Source: a virus. From it: DNA of 34,857 nt. This document shows positions 7,820 through 16,435 of the stretch, piece by piece. The stretch lies in the IMG/VR virus record IMGVR_UViG_3300044939_000251, positions 1 through 34,857 of that record, one strand, 5' to 3'. Within the stretch, counting starts at the first letter, position 1. The number at the start of each line of letters is the position of its first letter. The notes under the pieces were generated by a model that was not told where the DNA came from, made no database searches, and was given only the letters and a program-made list of their open reading frames with translations. The translations under genes and the position numbers were made by a program.

Positions 7820-9123
7820 CTTTGTTTAGACTGGTTTTTGACGATGCAGTTATTCCAAACATCACTTTGTTGCTAAATTATGCTAGTGGCTATGGGATGT
7901 TGGACTATCGTGCGGGCAACACAGAAGACACGATTGCTTTGTGTTTGCTTGGGGTATCCTATTCCGAAAACTTGAATCTGTTGCGAGACCTAGAATTTTT
8001 TGTAGAGAAAGTGCAACGTTGGCAAAAAAATCCCTCGTTTCCGCGAGTTTATCTGGAACGAGACTGGTCGGACAGCGGAACAGAATATTATCGGACACCA
8101 CTGGAGGACTTGAAAATTGTCTTTCCAGAGTCCTTTTACCACGACTTTCGGGGGCGCAAACCAGAATTAGATCTGGTTTTTCGCCATCCAGAATACTGGG
8201 AAAGCGAAGAAATAAGTTTGCAGTTGGGAATGGGAACAACTAGTCCGATAACTGTTAACAATGTAACAGGCAATCAAGGAGCAAAAGGTAATTACAAAAA
8301 TTACACGTATTACGATTATAATCTCTACACTGCGGATTTTCAAAGTGCGCTGCCTTATCCGTTGAAAATTTCGCTGACGTCTCAAGACACGGACGACATC
8401 GAAAAGGTCTGGCTATGCCTTACGCATTCGCAATCGACCGCCCCAGACCATGTACTTTCTGCAGAATCTGGGACGGGTGGGACAACTCTACCTGCTACAC
8501 CAGATTACAATTTGTATCAAGGGGGGCGATACAAACAATATAATGTTGCAACCAGCTGGAACACGTTGGGATCCTGGTCTATCGATCCGCAAATGTCGGA
8601 ATACGAAAGTTTAACCGTATGGGCACGCTGGTTGAATCCCTCGGAAGATGTCCTATTCGGGGTGCAATTATCGCAAGGTTTATTTCCGCTTACGGACTGG
8701 CGGCAGTTTTTTGCGCTGAACACGGAGTGGAACACGGTTGGGTTGTTGCGAGGCGAGATACTGAGCAATTTGTTAGATTATGCACCGTTTCAGCTTAATC
8801 TGCTTGGGTGGGCAAAGGATGTTACTACTGCGGACATAGACTATTTGGAACTATGGCCGACTCTGGACACGGTAGAATTGTTTTCCGCCAGTGGCCGTCC
8901 TTTGGCAAACGGGGAAAAACTGGTTCTGGACGGATCCACTCGGCTGGCATGGGTAGAGAATGCTTCTGGCAACATATTGGATCACTGGGTAATTAAGGGT
9001 TCTAGCAATTTGTGTTGGGTTCCGGGTCGGACTGCGAAAATAATTTATAAGTCCTATGGCTTTGGACATGTTGACAAAACCGTCCAGATGCAGATTAAAG
9101 CAAGGGCAAGGTATCGGGCATGA
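7816..9123 (+). CDS. Distal tail (Dit-like) protein with inserted carbohydrate-binding-like domain
   Basis: The gene directly follows the tape measure (4-nt overlap) and precedes the Tal-like gene, the standard Dit position at the tail tip. The N-terminal 140 residues and the last 90 residues (LANGEKLVLDGSTRLAWVEN, then a WVIKGSSNLCWVPG stretch) resemble the two halves of a tail-tube-like fold. Residues about 150-360 form an inserted beta-rich segment with many aromatic residues (LGSWSIDPQMSEYESLTVWAR), suggestive of a jelly-roll receptor-binding module. Large Dits with such inserts are known as evolved Dits. The insert's role is inferred from composition. Confidence 0.65.
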   Translation: MTLFRLVFDDAVIPNITLLLNYASGYGMLDYRAGNTEDTIALCLLGVSYSENLNLLRDLEFFVEKVQRWQKNPSFPRVYLERDWSDSGTEYYRTPLEDLKIVFPESFYHDFRGRKPELDLVFRHPEYWESEEISLQLGMGTTSPITVNNVTGNQGAKGNYKNYTYYDYNLYTADFQSALPYPLKISLTSQDTDDIEKVWLCLTHSQSTAPDHVLSAESGTGGTTLPATPDYNLYQGGRYKQYNVATSWNTLGSWSIDPQMSEYESLTVWARWLNPSEDVLFGVQLSQGLFPLTDWRQFFALNTEWNTVGLLRGEILSNLLDYAPFQLNLLGWAKDVTTADIDYLELWPTLDTVELFSASGRPLANGEKLVLDGSTRLAWVENASGNILDHWVIKGSSNLCWVPGRTAKIIYKSYGFGHVDKTVQMQIKARARYRA

Positions 9124-10607
9124 TTGTTGCTAGGGTAACAGATGCGGCAGGCAATCAGATCGTAGATTACGACCACACAAAGGTTAATCGGATGACTGTC
9201 TCGTTGTATGGTGGTCTGAGTTTTGCCGAAATAGAACTAGACCCGATGTTTCCAGAGGAAGAATTCTTGTCATGGGTCGGGAAGTTTTGCGAATTGGTCG
9301 ATTTAGACGACGGTGAACGCTGGGTTGGGCTGGTAACAGGGGTAAAAGTTCCCTATGGTTTTTCTAGTTTGGTCAGTTCTTACGACAATTTGTACAATTC
9401 TGTTAAGGTAATTACTAGTATGGGTGCAGAATTTGTCGAAACCGACTGGATAGAGGATACAGAAAGCATCCGAGCGTTTGGCAAAAAGCAGCGAATTTTG
9501 TCCTTGTCCGATTTGACGAAAACAGAAGCACAAAATATCGCTACAAAATATTTAGAAGAACACAAAAATCCGTTCATAGGCTTGGATCTGGTCGGAATGC
9601 GGTCAGAAAAGGTTGTGCTAACAATTACAGGGTTATATCAAACGCTGGATTGGGTCTACTATCGCAATCCGTTGGGTTTGGAAGGATACAGCGAACTTGG
9701 ATCTGGCGGTAGAGAGATCGGCGAGGACGACCGTCCGAAGATCGCGCAGCAAATACAACTTGCAACAACCACAGGTTGGAATGCTGGCAAAATTCGGATC
9801 CGACCGTGGAAGTATCCAGAGGACAATCCACCCACGGACAATTTGATAGTAAAATTGCATTCTGATTCCAGCGGCCAGCCTGGAGCAGTGTTGGCGCAAG
9901 TAAGTATCCCAGCGTCCGAAATTGAAACTTCTTCAGATTGGCTGGAGAAACCTTTGCCGTCTTTGGTTGCGTTGAACCCTGGGACAACGTATTGGATTTC
10001 GGTAGAACGGTCTGGGTCGGTGGACAAAACCAAGTATTTTATGGTCGATACAAACTTGGACATGGGCTATCCACGGGGCGAGCCATATCTTTGGTATACG
10101 TCCAAAAATGCTTGGGTGTTGTCTCCGCAGAAAGGTGATTTGAACTTTGAATTGGTCGGATTGCAATCGGTACAAGCATTTATCGAAGATGTGGTATCAC
10201 AGTGCGGACAATTTCTGCAGGGAACGATTTTTCGGAACAATTTTCCAGAGACCATCGAGATGTTCCGAAAAGGCGAAAACACCGCATTATACGAGATTAA
10301 GAATGCATTAAAGGTAATATCGAATTTGGCTAATGCATGGGTCGATGCAAACAAAAAATTGATGGTAGAGGTAATCGATACAGAGGTAAGTTCGATAGAA
10401 GACTATTGCTTCTTGGACGAAAACGGCATGACGCGGTTTAAGAATGACCTGTTCCGAAAACCAAAATTTGCGCCATACTTGTTGCAAAAGTCGATTTTCC
10501 AAAAAGTGTTTTTCCCGTCGGAAATCGAATATGACGCCACGGGAAAATTCCGCATTTCCCGAACGATAGGTTCGGAACAATTGTTTGGAATCGGAGAAAT
10601 TTTCTAG
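9120..10607 (+). CDS. Tail-associated baseplate hub protein (Tal-like) with choice-of-anchor R-like insert
   Basis: A 495-aa protein coupled to the Dit gene by a 4-nt overlap. The N-terminal 190 residues look like a baseplate hub start (RMTVSLYGGLSFAEIELDP). Residues about 215-345 form a separable beta-sandwich with the pattern of choice-of-anchor R domains (IQLATTTGWNAGKIRIRPWK, ending with LNPGTTYWISVERSG). The rest (VQAFIEDVVSQCGQFLQGT onward) returns to a hub-like sequence. Its place after Dit suggests it closes the tail tip and carries or contacts the fibres. No lysozyme or peptidase motif is visible. Confidence 0.6.
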   Translation: MIVARVTDAAGNQIVDYDHTKVNRMTVSLYGGLSFAEIELDPMFPEEEFLSWVGKFCELVDLDDGERWVGLVTGVKVPYGFSSLVSSYDNLYNSVKVITSMGAEFVETDWIEDTESIRAFGKKQRILSLSDLTKTEAQNIATKYLEEHKNPFIGLDLVGMRSEKVVLTITGLYQTLDWVYYRNPLGLEGYSELGSGGREIGEDDRPKIAQQIQLATTTGWNAGKIRIRPWKYPEDNPPTDNLIVKLHSDSSGQPGAVLAQVSIPASEIETSSDWLEKPLPSLVALNPGTTYWISVERSGSVDKTKYFMVDTNLDMGYPRGEPYLWYTSKNAWVLSPQKGDLNFELVGLQSVQAFIEDVVSQCGQFLQGTIFRNNFPETIEMFRKGENTALYEIKNALKVISNLANAWVDANKKLMVEVIDTEVSSIEDYCFLDENGMTRFKNDLFRKPKFAPYLLQKSIFQKVFFPSEIEYDATGKFRISRTIGSEQLFGIGEIF

Positions 10608-11363
10608 ATGGAAAAATTACCAGAACTGTGGAAACGTCTAAAACCGTTCGTGGTGCGGGACTTACAAATTGCTTTAAGTCCGAAAAAGACTACGTTTTCT
10701 TCCGAGACTCCAATCGGAATACAATTAATTTTCCCAGGTGGAGACACAAAACTCTATCCAGTGAACGAGGACGGCTTCCGTGCGGCATTGGCAGCTTCTG
10801 TTGACGGGTGCAGCATAATTATTCCTGCATCGACAATTACGTTTACAGGACAAATATCTATAAACAAAAAGATTCGAATTATCGGGACAAAAAATCCGAC
10901 TTCTTCTGAAGGGTATGGAACGTGGCTAAAATGTATCCAGGACGTTGGAACTTATTTTGTTTATTTGAATGGTTGGGTAGGGTTGGAAAATTTGCTAATA
11001 TCCTACGAAATTAGCAAATCTACAGCGATTCGAGCAATTTCTACTACGCTTGGGGGAAACCCTGAATTTGTTAATTTGTATATTATCGCGAAAAATAACG
11101 GAAGTGGTGATGCTTATGCAATTTATGCATCCTATGCAAAAACAATGCAAAATGTAGTCGCAATAGCTTATACAAATACAGGCTATGCTACAGGATTATA
11201 CTGGTACCAATTTGACGGTTCAGCAAAATATTGCAAATTCGCAGCAGATTCTACTTCTGGTTCTGCAACTGGAGCTTCTCTAGTCGGTACAAGCACAGTT
11301 GTATTTTATTATTGTGAATTTGTCGGAAAAACAAAAGGTTTGGTAATTGGATCTGGAGCTTAA
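10608..11363 (+). CDS. Right-handed beta-helix tail fibre/spike protein, upstream part
   Basis: The start codon follows the previous stop with no gap. The first 60 residues look like an attachment domain. From residue 65 (GCSIIIPASTITFTGQISINKKIRIIG) the sequence has pectate-lyase-like beta-helix rungs up to its last residues (VVFYYCEFVGKTKGLVIGSGA, ending at the stop). The protein stops abruptly inside a rung, and the next gene begins with another matching rung in the -1 frame. This may therefore be one half of a split or frameshifted fibre gene. Host-receptor or polysaccharide binding is the expected job. Confidence 0.65.
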   Translation: MEKLPELWKRLKPFVVRDLQIALSPKKTTFSSETPIGIQLIFPGGDTKLYPVNEDGFRAALAASVDGCSIIIPASTITFTGQISINKKIRIIGTKNPTSSEGYGTWLKCIQDVGTYFVYLNGWVGLENLLISYEISKSTAIRAISTTLGGNPEFVNLYIIAKNNGSGDAYAIYASYAKTMQNVVAIAYTNTGYATGLYWYQFDGSAKYCKFAADSTSGSATGASLVGTSTVVFYYCEFVGKTKGLVIGSGA

Positions 11364-11365
11364 TT

Positions 11366-12766
11366 ATGGCAGTATATTTAGAATATTGCATAATTTCTGG
11401 CAATACATTAGATTTGCAAATTGGATCGGGCGTAGAAGTAAAAGTATTCTCCGTCCAATATGATACTGCATCTGTTTCTGGCACTTTAACCAAACTGGAC
11501 GGAGACCGAGAAGAGACAGACATCGGATCCGGCACGCAAAATCGTTTAGCAGTCTGGGATGCTAGCAATAAGCTAAAAGACCTTACAGGGCTGTATTACG
11601 ATCCGTCATTGGACACGGTCACTTTTGAAGGGACGACAATTTATTCTGACCAGGGGGAGACCAACTGGTCGAGGGGTTTTGTCGACTTGCGTAGAATTTC
11701 TGATGCGTACAATGCGTTTTTGACTTTTTGGCGTGGTAGATTGACTGGGGGAGTAAAATCTGGAGACGTATTAGGTCGGATGTCTGCATACGGTTATGAT
11801 GGATCGGCTTGGTCTAGTGGCAGTCGGGCGAGGATAAATTTTGTCGCAAACGGAGATTGGTCTAGCACCAGTCACGGCACAGGGATAGAGTTCCAGATAA
11901 CATCACCAGGATCTACTACGGTACAAACTGCTGCATTGCTGACTTCACAGGGCTTGGATTTTAAGAAATTGCGGGCAATCGCGATGGCTTGTGATAGCGG
12001 GTCATCATTTCCTTCTTCACCTGCAACTGGACAGTGGTTTTTGTTGACATCTGGGTCTTATCCGATATTGTACATATACGATGGTACAGTTTGGCAAAAG
12101 ATTTTAGACCTAAACCCAGCAGTTCAGCGAGGGCAGTTTCCAACATTGATAGAACATTCTTTGACTCTGCGAGATCATTTTACTAGCTCTTCTATGTCTA
12201 GTTATTGGACAGAGTGGGAAAATGCTCCTGCAGGCTCTATTTATTACGATTGGTATTCTCACATTTTAAGAATGAGTGCATCCACTGCCCAAGTGGGAGT
12301 AACTTGCTTTTTGTACAAAACGATCACGGCGGCGACTAATGCAGACATTGAGGGATTGGTTGCAACGGACTCCAACTATGCAGAAACAGGCATCCGTTTG
12401 GATGACGGTTCGGACAATCACTTTGCCGAAGTTTATGTTAAAGGTGGGGTTGGTACTTATAATAATGTAGATGCGGCAGTCTATAGTCGATCTAGAGATA
12501 ACGGTGGAACGATTACTACAACGCAACGTTCTTCAGAATTTTTCGGTGGGCAACTGGTGCAAATGCAGATAAATAGCAGTTTAGTGTACGGTTCAAGTGG
12601 TACACTTTATGTGTATGTAGATATGGGTTTTGTACCAAATTTTTCTTTCTCCTTATCCTTGCCTTCTAAACTTTCTTTCACTCGAATTGGTATTTTTCAC
12701 CGAAATTTGACTAGTTCTGGCAATCGGGTAGGATATTGCCACTTTTTTGCGTCCAATAAAGCATAG
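11366..12766 (+). CDS. Tail fibre protein, downstream part
   Basis: A 466-aa protein whose first 45 residues continue the beta-helix rung pattern of the upstream gene (VYLEYCIISGNTLDLQIGSGV). This is followed by the GTQNRLAVWDASNKLKDL segment common in tail fibres, a long Ser/Gly/Thr-rich body, and a C-terminal beta-sandwich (FTRIGIFHRN near the end). GGAG at 11355-11358 lies 7 nt before ATG 11366, so separate translation is possible. It is probably the distal receptor-binding part. A -1 shift at the end of the upstream gene would fuse the two into about 715 aa. Confidence 0.65.
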   Translation: MAVYLEYCIISGNTLDLQIGSGVEVKVFSVQYDTASVSGTLTKLDGDREETDIGSGTQNRLAVWDASNKLKDLTGLYYDPSLDTVTFEGTTIYSDQGETNWSRGFVDLRRISDAYNAFLTFWRGRLTGGVKSGDVLGRMSAYGYDGSAWSSGSRARINFVANGDWSSTSHGTGIEFQITSPGSTTVQTAALLTSQGLDFKKLRAIAMACDSGSSFPSSPATGQWFLLTSGSYPILYIYDGTVWQKILDLNPAVQRGQFPTLIEHSLTLRDHFTSSSMSSYWTEWENAPAGSIYYDWYSHILRMSASTAQVGVTCFLYKTITAATNADIEGLVATDSNYAETGIRLDDGSDNHFAEVYVKGGVGTYNNVDAAVYSRSRDNGGTITTTQRSSEFFGGQLVQMQINSSLVYGSSGTLYVYVDMGFVPNFSFSLSLPSKLSFTRIGIFHRNLTSSGNRVGYCHFFASNKA

Positions 12767-12774
12767 AGGTGTTT

Positions 12775-13152
12775 ATGGAAATTTACCGAACTGACAAATT
12801 TGTTATCGCAAGAGAGGGACGTGTAGAAATTTCTGTGCTCGTTGAAAATTTGCCACAAGATTATGTTTCGTTTCTGCGAGCAGAATTAGACAAATACTAC
12901 GAGCAAGAACGATTATTACAGCAACAAGAAGGTTTAGTCGAAACATTGGTAGAAGATGTCTGGACAAAATGGCAAAGGATCAGACGACAACGAGACGAAC
13001 TTTTAGCCAAAAGCGATTGGACACAAATGCCCAATGCGCCATTGACATTGGAACAAAAACTGGCATGGGCAGAATATCGCCAGAAACTACGAGACATTCC
13101 ACAGGATTTTAACGACCCAAACAAGGTCGTTTTCCCGGAGGAACCAAAATGA
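12775..13152 (+). CDS. Tail fibre assembly chaperone-like protein
   Basis: The C-terminal half has the pattern RRQRDELLAKSDWTQMP, then LAWAEYRQKLRDIPQDF, then NKVVFPEEP, which matches the phage tail assembly chaperone (APC-type) domain found next to fibre genes. The middle is a charged helix. I chose ATG 12775 over GTG 12769, as AGAGG at 12765-12769 is 5 nt upstream. The gene follows the fibre gene directly, supporting a role in fibre folding or attachment. It overlaps the next gene by 4 nt. Confidence 0.75.
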   Translation: MEIYRTDKFVIAREGRVEISVLVENLPQDYVSFLRAELDKYYEQERLLQQQEGLVETLVEDVWTKWQRIRRQRDELLAKSDWTQMPNAPLTLEQKLAWAEYRQKLRDIPQDFNDPNKVVFPEEPK

Positions 13153-13337
13153 CCCAAGAACGTAAAATTGCTGGCAACAAAAAACTAGAAACCCAGAAAA
13201 GGGCATTAGAAAAATTAAAACAGAAAAATGGCAAATCTGTTTCGAAATTAAGCCAGAAAGAGCAAGCAGAATTGCTAGAAATTATTTGTCAATGGCTGGG
13301 GCTGGCAGATGAAAACGGAAACTTATCTTTGCAATAG
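13149..13337 (+). CDS. Hypothetical small helical protein (62 aa)
   Basis: A lysine- and glutamate-rich, mostly helical protein that starts in the stop of the fibre chaperone (ATGA). There are no membrane segments or recognisable motifs. It lies between the fibre and lysis genes. A small accessory to either module is possible; I do not recognise it. Confidence 0.6.
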   Translation: MTQERKIAGNKKLETQKRALEKLKQKNGKSVSKLSQKEQAELLEIICQWLGLADENGNLSLQ

Positions 13338-13356
13338 GATTAATTAGGACGAAGCA

Positions 13357-13761
13357 ATGAGCCCACAAACAACTCCGAAATCTAATTTGGAAAAGCGTAT
13401 CGAATCGCTAGAAAAAACACTGAGAGGAGGCAACGGAGATTTTGGTTTGGTGACTAGTATCGCAGTTATCCAAAATTCGATAGAAGAAATCCAAAAAGAT
13501 GTTGACAATTTGTGGCAAAAACAACGGGAAGAGACCCAATTCCAACAAGAATTGGCGAAAAATGTGGTGAAAATTTCCGACCAGCTGGAAAATTTGAAAA
13601 TGCAACTTGACCATCTGCAATTAGAACAGCACAGCATAAAAGAACAGACTCCTAATTTTCGCTGGACAGTGGAAAAAGTATTCTTACCAATTTTGCTTCC
13701 GCTGATTGGGTCTGCGCTGGGCGCAATCGGAGTGCTACAATATCTTGGAGGGCTGAAATGA
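13357..13761 (+). CDS. Coiled-coil protein with C-terminal membrane anchor (XhlA-like), lysis cassette
   Basis: Residues 8-100 are heptad-rich (LEKRIESLEKTL, then IEEIQKDVDNLWQKQ, then LENLKMQLDHLQLEQ), followed by one hydrophobic segment near the C-terminus (FLPILLPLIGSALGAIGVLQYL). This layout matches XhlA-type haemolysin/lysis proteins. The gene overlaps the endolysin gene by 4 nt and a holin gene follows, so membrane disruption or regulation of lysis is likely. The layout is visible; the family link is inferred. Confidence 0.65.
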   Translation: MSPQTTPKSNLEKRIESLEKTLRGGNGDFGLVTSIAVIQNSIEEIQKDVDNLWQKQREETQFQQELAKNVVKISDQLENLKMQLDHLQLEQHSIKEQTPNFRWTVEKVFLPILLPLIGSALGAIGVLQYLGGLK

Positions 13762-14678
13762 CAGAACCAATTTTATTGGACTTGTCACACCACAACGGGG
13801 AAATTCTGGCGCCAGAAAAAATGCTGGAAAACGGGGTGGTAGGGGTCTATATAAAATGTACACAGGGCGACTATTTCGAGGATCCGAAATTTGCTAAATT
13901 TTGGGGCATTCTAAAAGCAGCAGCCATCCCTGTGTCCGTTTATATTTTTCTCGACCCAAAAATTTCTGCAAAAAAACACCTAGAAAAATTCCAAAAAACC
14001 TTTGCAGATCGCGAACCAGACATGCCTGTCGCACTAGACTGCGAATACACTGCGAATTTGTATCCTAATGCAATAACATCCGTCATTCAAAACTTGATGC
14101 TGTCCCTGTCGGACTGGCAAAGTAAATACTTCCCCGAATTGCCCAAGCCAATTGTTTACACACGAGCCAGCTGGTGGAATCCGTACGTCCTTCCGTGGTC
14201 TGGGTGGAAACAATTTGGGTTGTGGGTTGCTCGGTACATGGTGGATTTACCGTGGTATTCCGCCAAAGACCCCTACAAAGTCCGAGATTGGGACACCTGG
14301 GTGCTGCACCAGTATTCCGCGGACGAGAATAATGACGGCAGAATGTTTGGTTTGACCAGTCGGGCAGTGGACAAAAACCGACCGACCAGAGAATTTCTAG
14401 AAAAATACATACGGAAACTAAACCAAACACCAGACCTTCCCAACCCAGAACCAGAAACTCCAAAACCAAAAATCGGAAGGGTTGCCGTTTGGGCGTTGAA
14501 CGTGCGGTCAGGTGCTGGGATAAAATATTCGAAAATCGGGGCTAAATATTTGGGAGAACAGGTAGAAATCTATGCAGAAATACAGGAAGGGCAAAATGTA
14601 TGGGTACAAATAGACGGAGACGGAAAACAATATTGCGCGAAAATCTACAACGGCTATCAATACATAATGGAGGTGTAA
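13758..14678 (+). CDS. Endolysin: GH25 muramidase with C-terminal SH3 domain
   Basis: This cleaves peptidoglycan at the end of infection. Residues 1-215 are a glycosyl hydrolase 25 domain: the opening LLDLSHHNG with Asp8, and the VALDCEY strand with Asp94 and the likely catalytic Glu96. A proline-rich linker (about 222-238: LPNPEPETPKPK) leads to an SH3-like cell wall binding domain (about 240-306, VWALNVRSGAGIKYSKIG). No signal peptide is visible, so release should depend on the holin encoded next. The start overlaps the previous gene (ATGA). Confidence 0.92.
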   Translation: MTEPILLDLSHHNGEILAPEKMLENGVVGVYIKCTQGDYFEDPKFAKFWGILKAAAIPVSVYIFLDPKISAKKHLEKFQKTFADREPDMPVALDCEYTANLYPNAITSVIQNLMLSLSDWQSKYFPELPKPIVYTRASWWNPYVLPWSGWKQFGLWVARYMVDLPWYSAKDPYKVRDWDTWVLHQYSADENNDGRMFGLTSRAVDKNRPTREFLEKYIRKLNQTPDLPNPEPETPKPKIGRVAVWALNVRSGAGIKYSKIGAKYLGEQVEIYAEIQEGQNVWVQIDGDGKQYCAKIYNGYQYIMEV

Positions 14679-14679
14679 C

Positions 14680-14946
14680 ATGCAAGACCTTGTCAACGGT
14701 GTTCCGTTAATGCTGATTGTGTTGGCTTTGGTCGAATATATCAAAAAACTCGGAGTTGCCGGCAACGCATTGCTGGTCGCAAGTTTGCTCATCGGAACTG
14801 CGCTGGGAGTATCTTATCAGTTTTTCTACAAAGACCTTGACCCGACCGCGACAAACACATTTGCCGCGGTGGTGTACGGTCTCATGGTAGGATTAACTGC
14901 CAGCGGGGTGTACGACGCCACCAATTCCAAAGCCAGAAGCCATTAA
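14680..14946 (+). CDS. Holin
   Basis: An 88-aa protein with hydrophobic segments at about residues 6-22, 27-45 and 60-80 and a short polar C-terminus. It starts 1 nt after the endolysin stop and has GGAGG at 14669-14673 with 6-nt spacing. Size, topology and position make it the pore-former that releases the endolysin. It is the last gene of the plus-strand block before the convergent terminator. Confidence 0.82.
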   Translation: MQDLVNGVPLMLIVLALVEYIKKLGVAGNALLVASLLIGTALGVSYQFFYKDLDPTATNTFAAVVYGLMVGLTASGVYDATNSKARSH

Positions 14947-14954
14947 CACCAACA

Positions 14955-14985
14955 AAAAGGACACGGGTGTTTCCCGTGTCCTTTT
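14955..14985. terminator. Bidirectional intrinsic terminator between late and early blocks
   Basis: A perfect 13-bp stem (AAAAGGACACGGG against CCCGTGTCCTTTT) with the 5-nt loop TGTTT. The A-tract on one side and T-tract on the other make it work in both directions. It lies 8 nt after the holin stop and 17 nt from the end of the minus-strand DUF932-type gene, so it ends both converging transcripts. Confidence 0.95.
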
Positions 14986-15002
14986 GTCCGTGGTAAAAAG
15001 GG

Positions 15003-15923
15003 TTATGCTTCTACCATCGCAAGAGCCATTTCGAACGCCAGCTCTTTGGCGGCAGCGCGAGACCCAAACAGCATGGCTTGGGTGTTGTCTTTGTGCAAAT
15101 TTGCCCAATCGTAATACTCGGTGACGGCATCCAGCCATCCCTTGACTGACGAGGGGTTTACTGCAGTGCCGACCTCGCGCATTTTGCCGATTTCTTCAAT
15201 TCGGCGGGCATTGTCAGACTTTGGCAAGAGGGTCTGGAAAAAGTTTTTGGTTAATTCATCCCACTCGGACATGGAGAGAGGTTTTTCCGCCATTTTCTGG
15301 ATGGATCCCTCAAAGTATGTCCAAAGGTCTTGCATTCTTCCGACCCAACTTCCGAGAAAGTTTGTAAACTTTTCTGGGGTAAGGTTAAAATGTAGAATCC
15401 GAGAATCCATTTTCGACTGAAGCCGGGAACTTTTGTATGTATTCATACAAACGACCCGGACTGGAGCGACATGGACTTGGACAGATTCCCCTGGACGGTA
15501 AGGGAAAGACAAAATCGTATATTGGTTCCATTCTTCTCCCAGCAAGTCAACTCGTCCATGATCCGCGGTTATTACCATGCGGTCGCGGGTAAAGAATAGG
15601 GTTTCGGGGTTCCACCCCGTGACCCAGTCCCAAATTTGTGCAACTTGCAGGGGTGGGATAATTTGAAACAATTTGTCCACAAAACCAATGACTTCTTTTT
15701 CTTCGCTGGAAACACGGACAATGGCACGTTTGTCCGTTTCGAGATACTGCGAGGAGATCTGACGGTTTTCTGGGACTAGCACGTAGTCCCAGATTTGAAA
15801 GTCTATGTCCATTTCCGCCACGATCTCCGCAGCGGGGAGGGGTTCGGTTGAGACCGTGCCCAGCTTGTGCCAAGCTGGGACACGGAAACCGTAAAACCGT
15901 TTTCCGAAAATTTCATGTGCCAT
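15003..15923 (-). CDS. DUF932-type phage/plasmid protein (TIGR03299-like)
   Basis: The N-terminus (MAHEIFGKRFYGFRVPAWHKLG) and later segments such as HVAPVRVVCMNTY match the DUF932 family, common in phages and plasmids. Its biochemical role is not established. I chose ATG at 15923 because AAGGAG (complement of 15931-15936) stands 7 nt upstream; a longer frame running to 16043 would cover the neighbouring gene. The protein has 306 aa, typical of the family. It is the last gene of the early block, 17 nt from the shared terminator, and lies under the promoter module at 16382-16435. Confidence 0.8.
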   Translation of the reverse strand: MAHEIFGKRFYGFRVPAWHKLGTVSTEPLPAAEIVAEMDIDFQIWDYVLVPENRQISSQYLETDKRAIVRVSSEEKEVIGFVDKLFQIIPPLQVAQIWDWVTGWNPETLFFTRDRMVITADHGRVDLLGEEWNQYTILSFPYRPGESVQVHVAPVRVVCMNTYKSSRLQSKMDSRILHFNLTPEKFTNFLGSWVGRMQDLWTYFEGSIQKMAEKPLSMSEWDELTKNFFQTLLPKSDNARRIEEIGKMREVGTAVNPSSVKGWLDAVTEYYDWANLHKDNTQAMLFGSRAAAKELAFEMALAMVEA

Positions 15924-15934
15924 TTTAAATCTCC

Positions 15935-16339
15935 TTATTGGATAATTTGAACATTGGATTGCCAAAGTGTAGCCAAAGATCGCTGCAGAAGCAAACTGCA
16001 TTCCCAGCACCAGACTGTACTTTGGAACACGGATCCAGTGCATTTATACAAAACTGCATGGGTATCTTGGATGAATACATTGCAATTGGAAGCAACAAGG
16101 ACACCCTCGTATTGGGTTATGTTCCTTCCATTAACCATTCGGATTTGCAATCCCCCTAGTTCAAATTCTTTGTCTAGATCCTGGGGCATGTATTTTACAG
16201 CATCGGACTTTGTAAAAAAGTCCATGAAATGTTGGAGGGTAACAAAAAAGTTTAGAGGATTTTGGAAAATTTCCCCGAAAGAAGAAGCATCTATTTTAAA
16301 TCTGCGTAGAATTTTTTGTTGGTCTTTTTGGCTGTTCAT
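15935..16339 (-). CDS. Hypothetical protein with possible short beta-helix C-terminus
   Basis: A 134-aa protein preceded by GGAG, the first gene after the promoter module at 16382-16435 and 11 nt before the DUF932-type gene. The first 70 residues are helical (FFVTLQHFMDFFTKSDAVKYM). Residues 78-134 have a strand periodicity with Cys and aromatics (LVASNCNVFIQDTHAVLYKC, then CSLLLQRSLATLWQSNVQII) that could stack as a small beta-helix. I do not recognise the family. Plus-strand frames over the same bases lack ribosome binding sites and are rejected. Confidence 0.65.
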   Translation of the reverse strand: MNSQKDQQKILRRFKIDASSFGEIFQNPLNFFVTLQHFMDFFTKSDAVKYMPQDLDKEFELGGLQIRMVNGRNITQYEGVLVASNCNVFIQDTHAVLYKCTGSVFQSTVWCWECSLLLQRSLATLWQSNVQIIQ

Positions 16340-16381
16340 TTTAGTCTCCTTTCATTTGAAATAGTTTGATATTGTGCTTAT

Positions 16382-16435
16382 AGTATAAACTATTTTCTGG
16401 AAAATTATCTTAAAATTTGATTAAAGTTTGATTAA
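16382..16435 (-). promoter_or_regulatory. Early promoter module A: three 11-bp direct repeats plus TATACT
   Basis: Read on the minus strand, TTAATCAAACT, TTAATCAAATT and TTAAGATAATT stand head to tail (16435-16403). After 15 bp comes TATACT (16387-16382). There is no TTGACA-like -35; the third repeat covers that position. Predicted start is near 16375, 35 nt ahead of the gene at 16339. The same layout occurs at 26518-26570 and 27295-27347. The repeats overlap the last codon of the neighbouring gene at 16432. Confidence 0.75.

Noticed and set aside
15938-16364. Plus-strand frames overlapping the gene at 15935-16339
   Set aside because: The minus-strand gene has GGAG upstream, a promoter module and the operon's direction; the plus frames have none.
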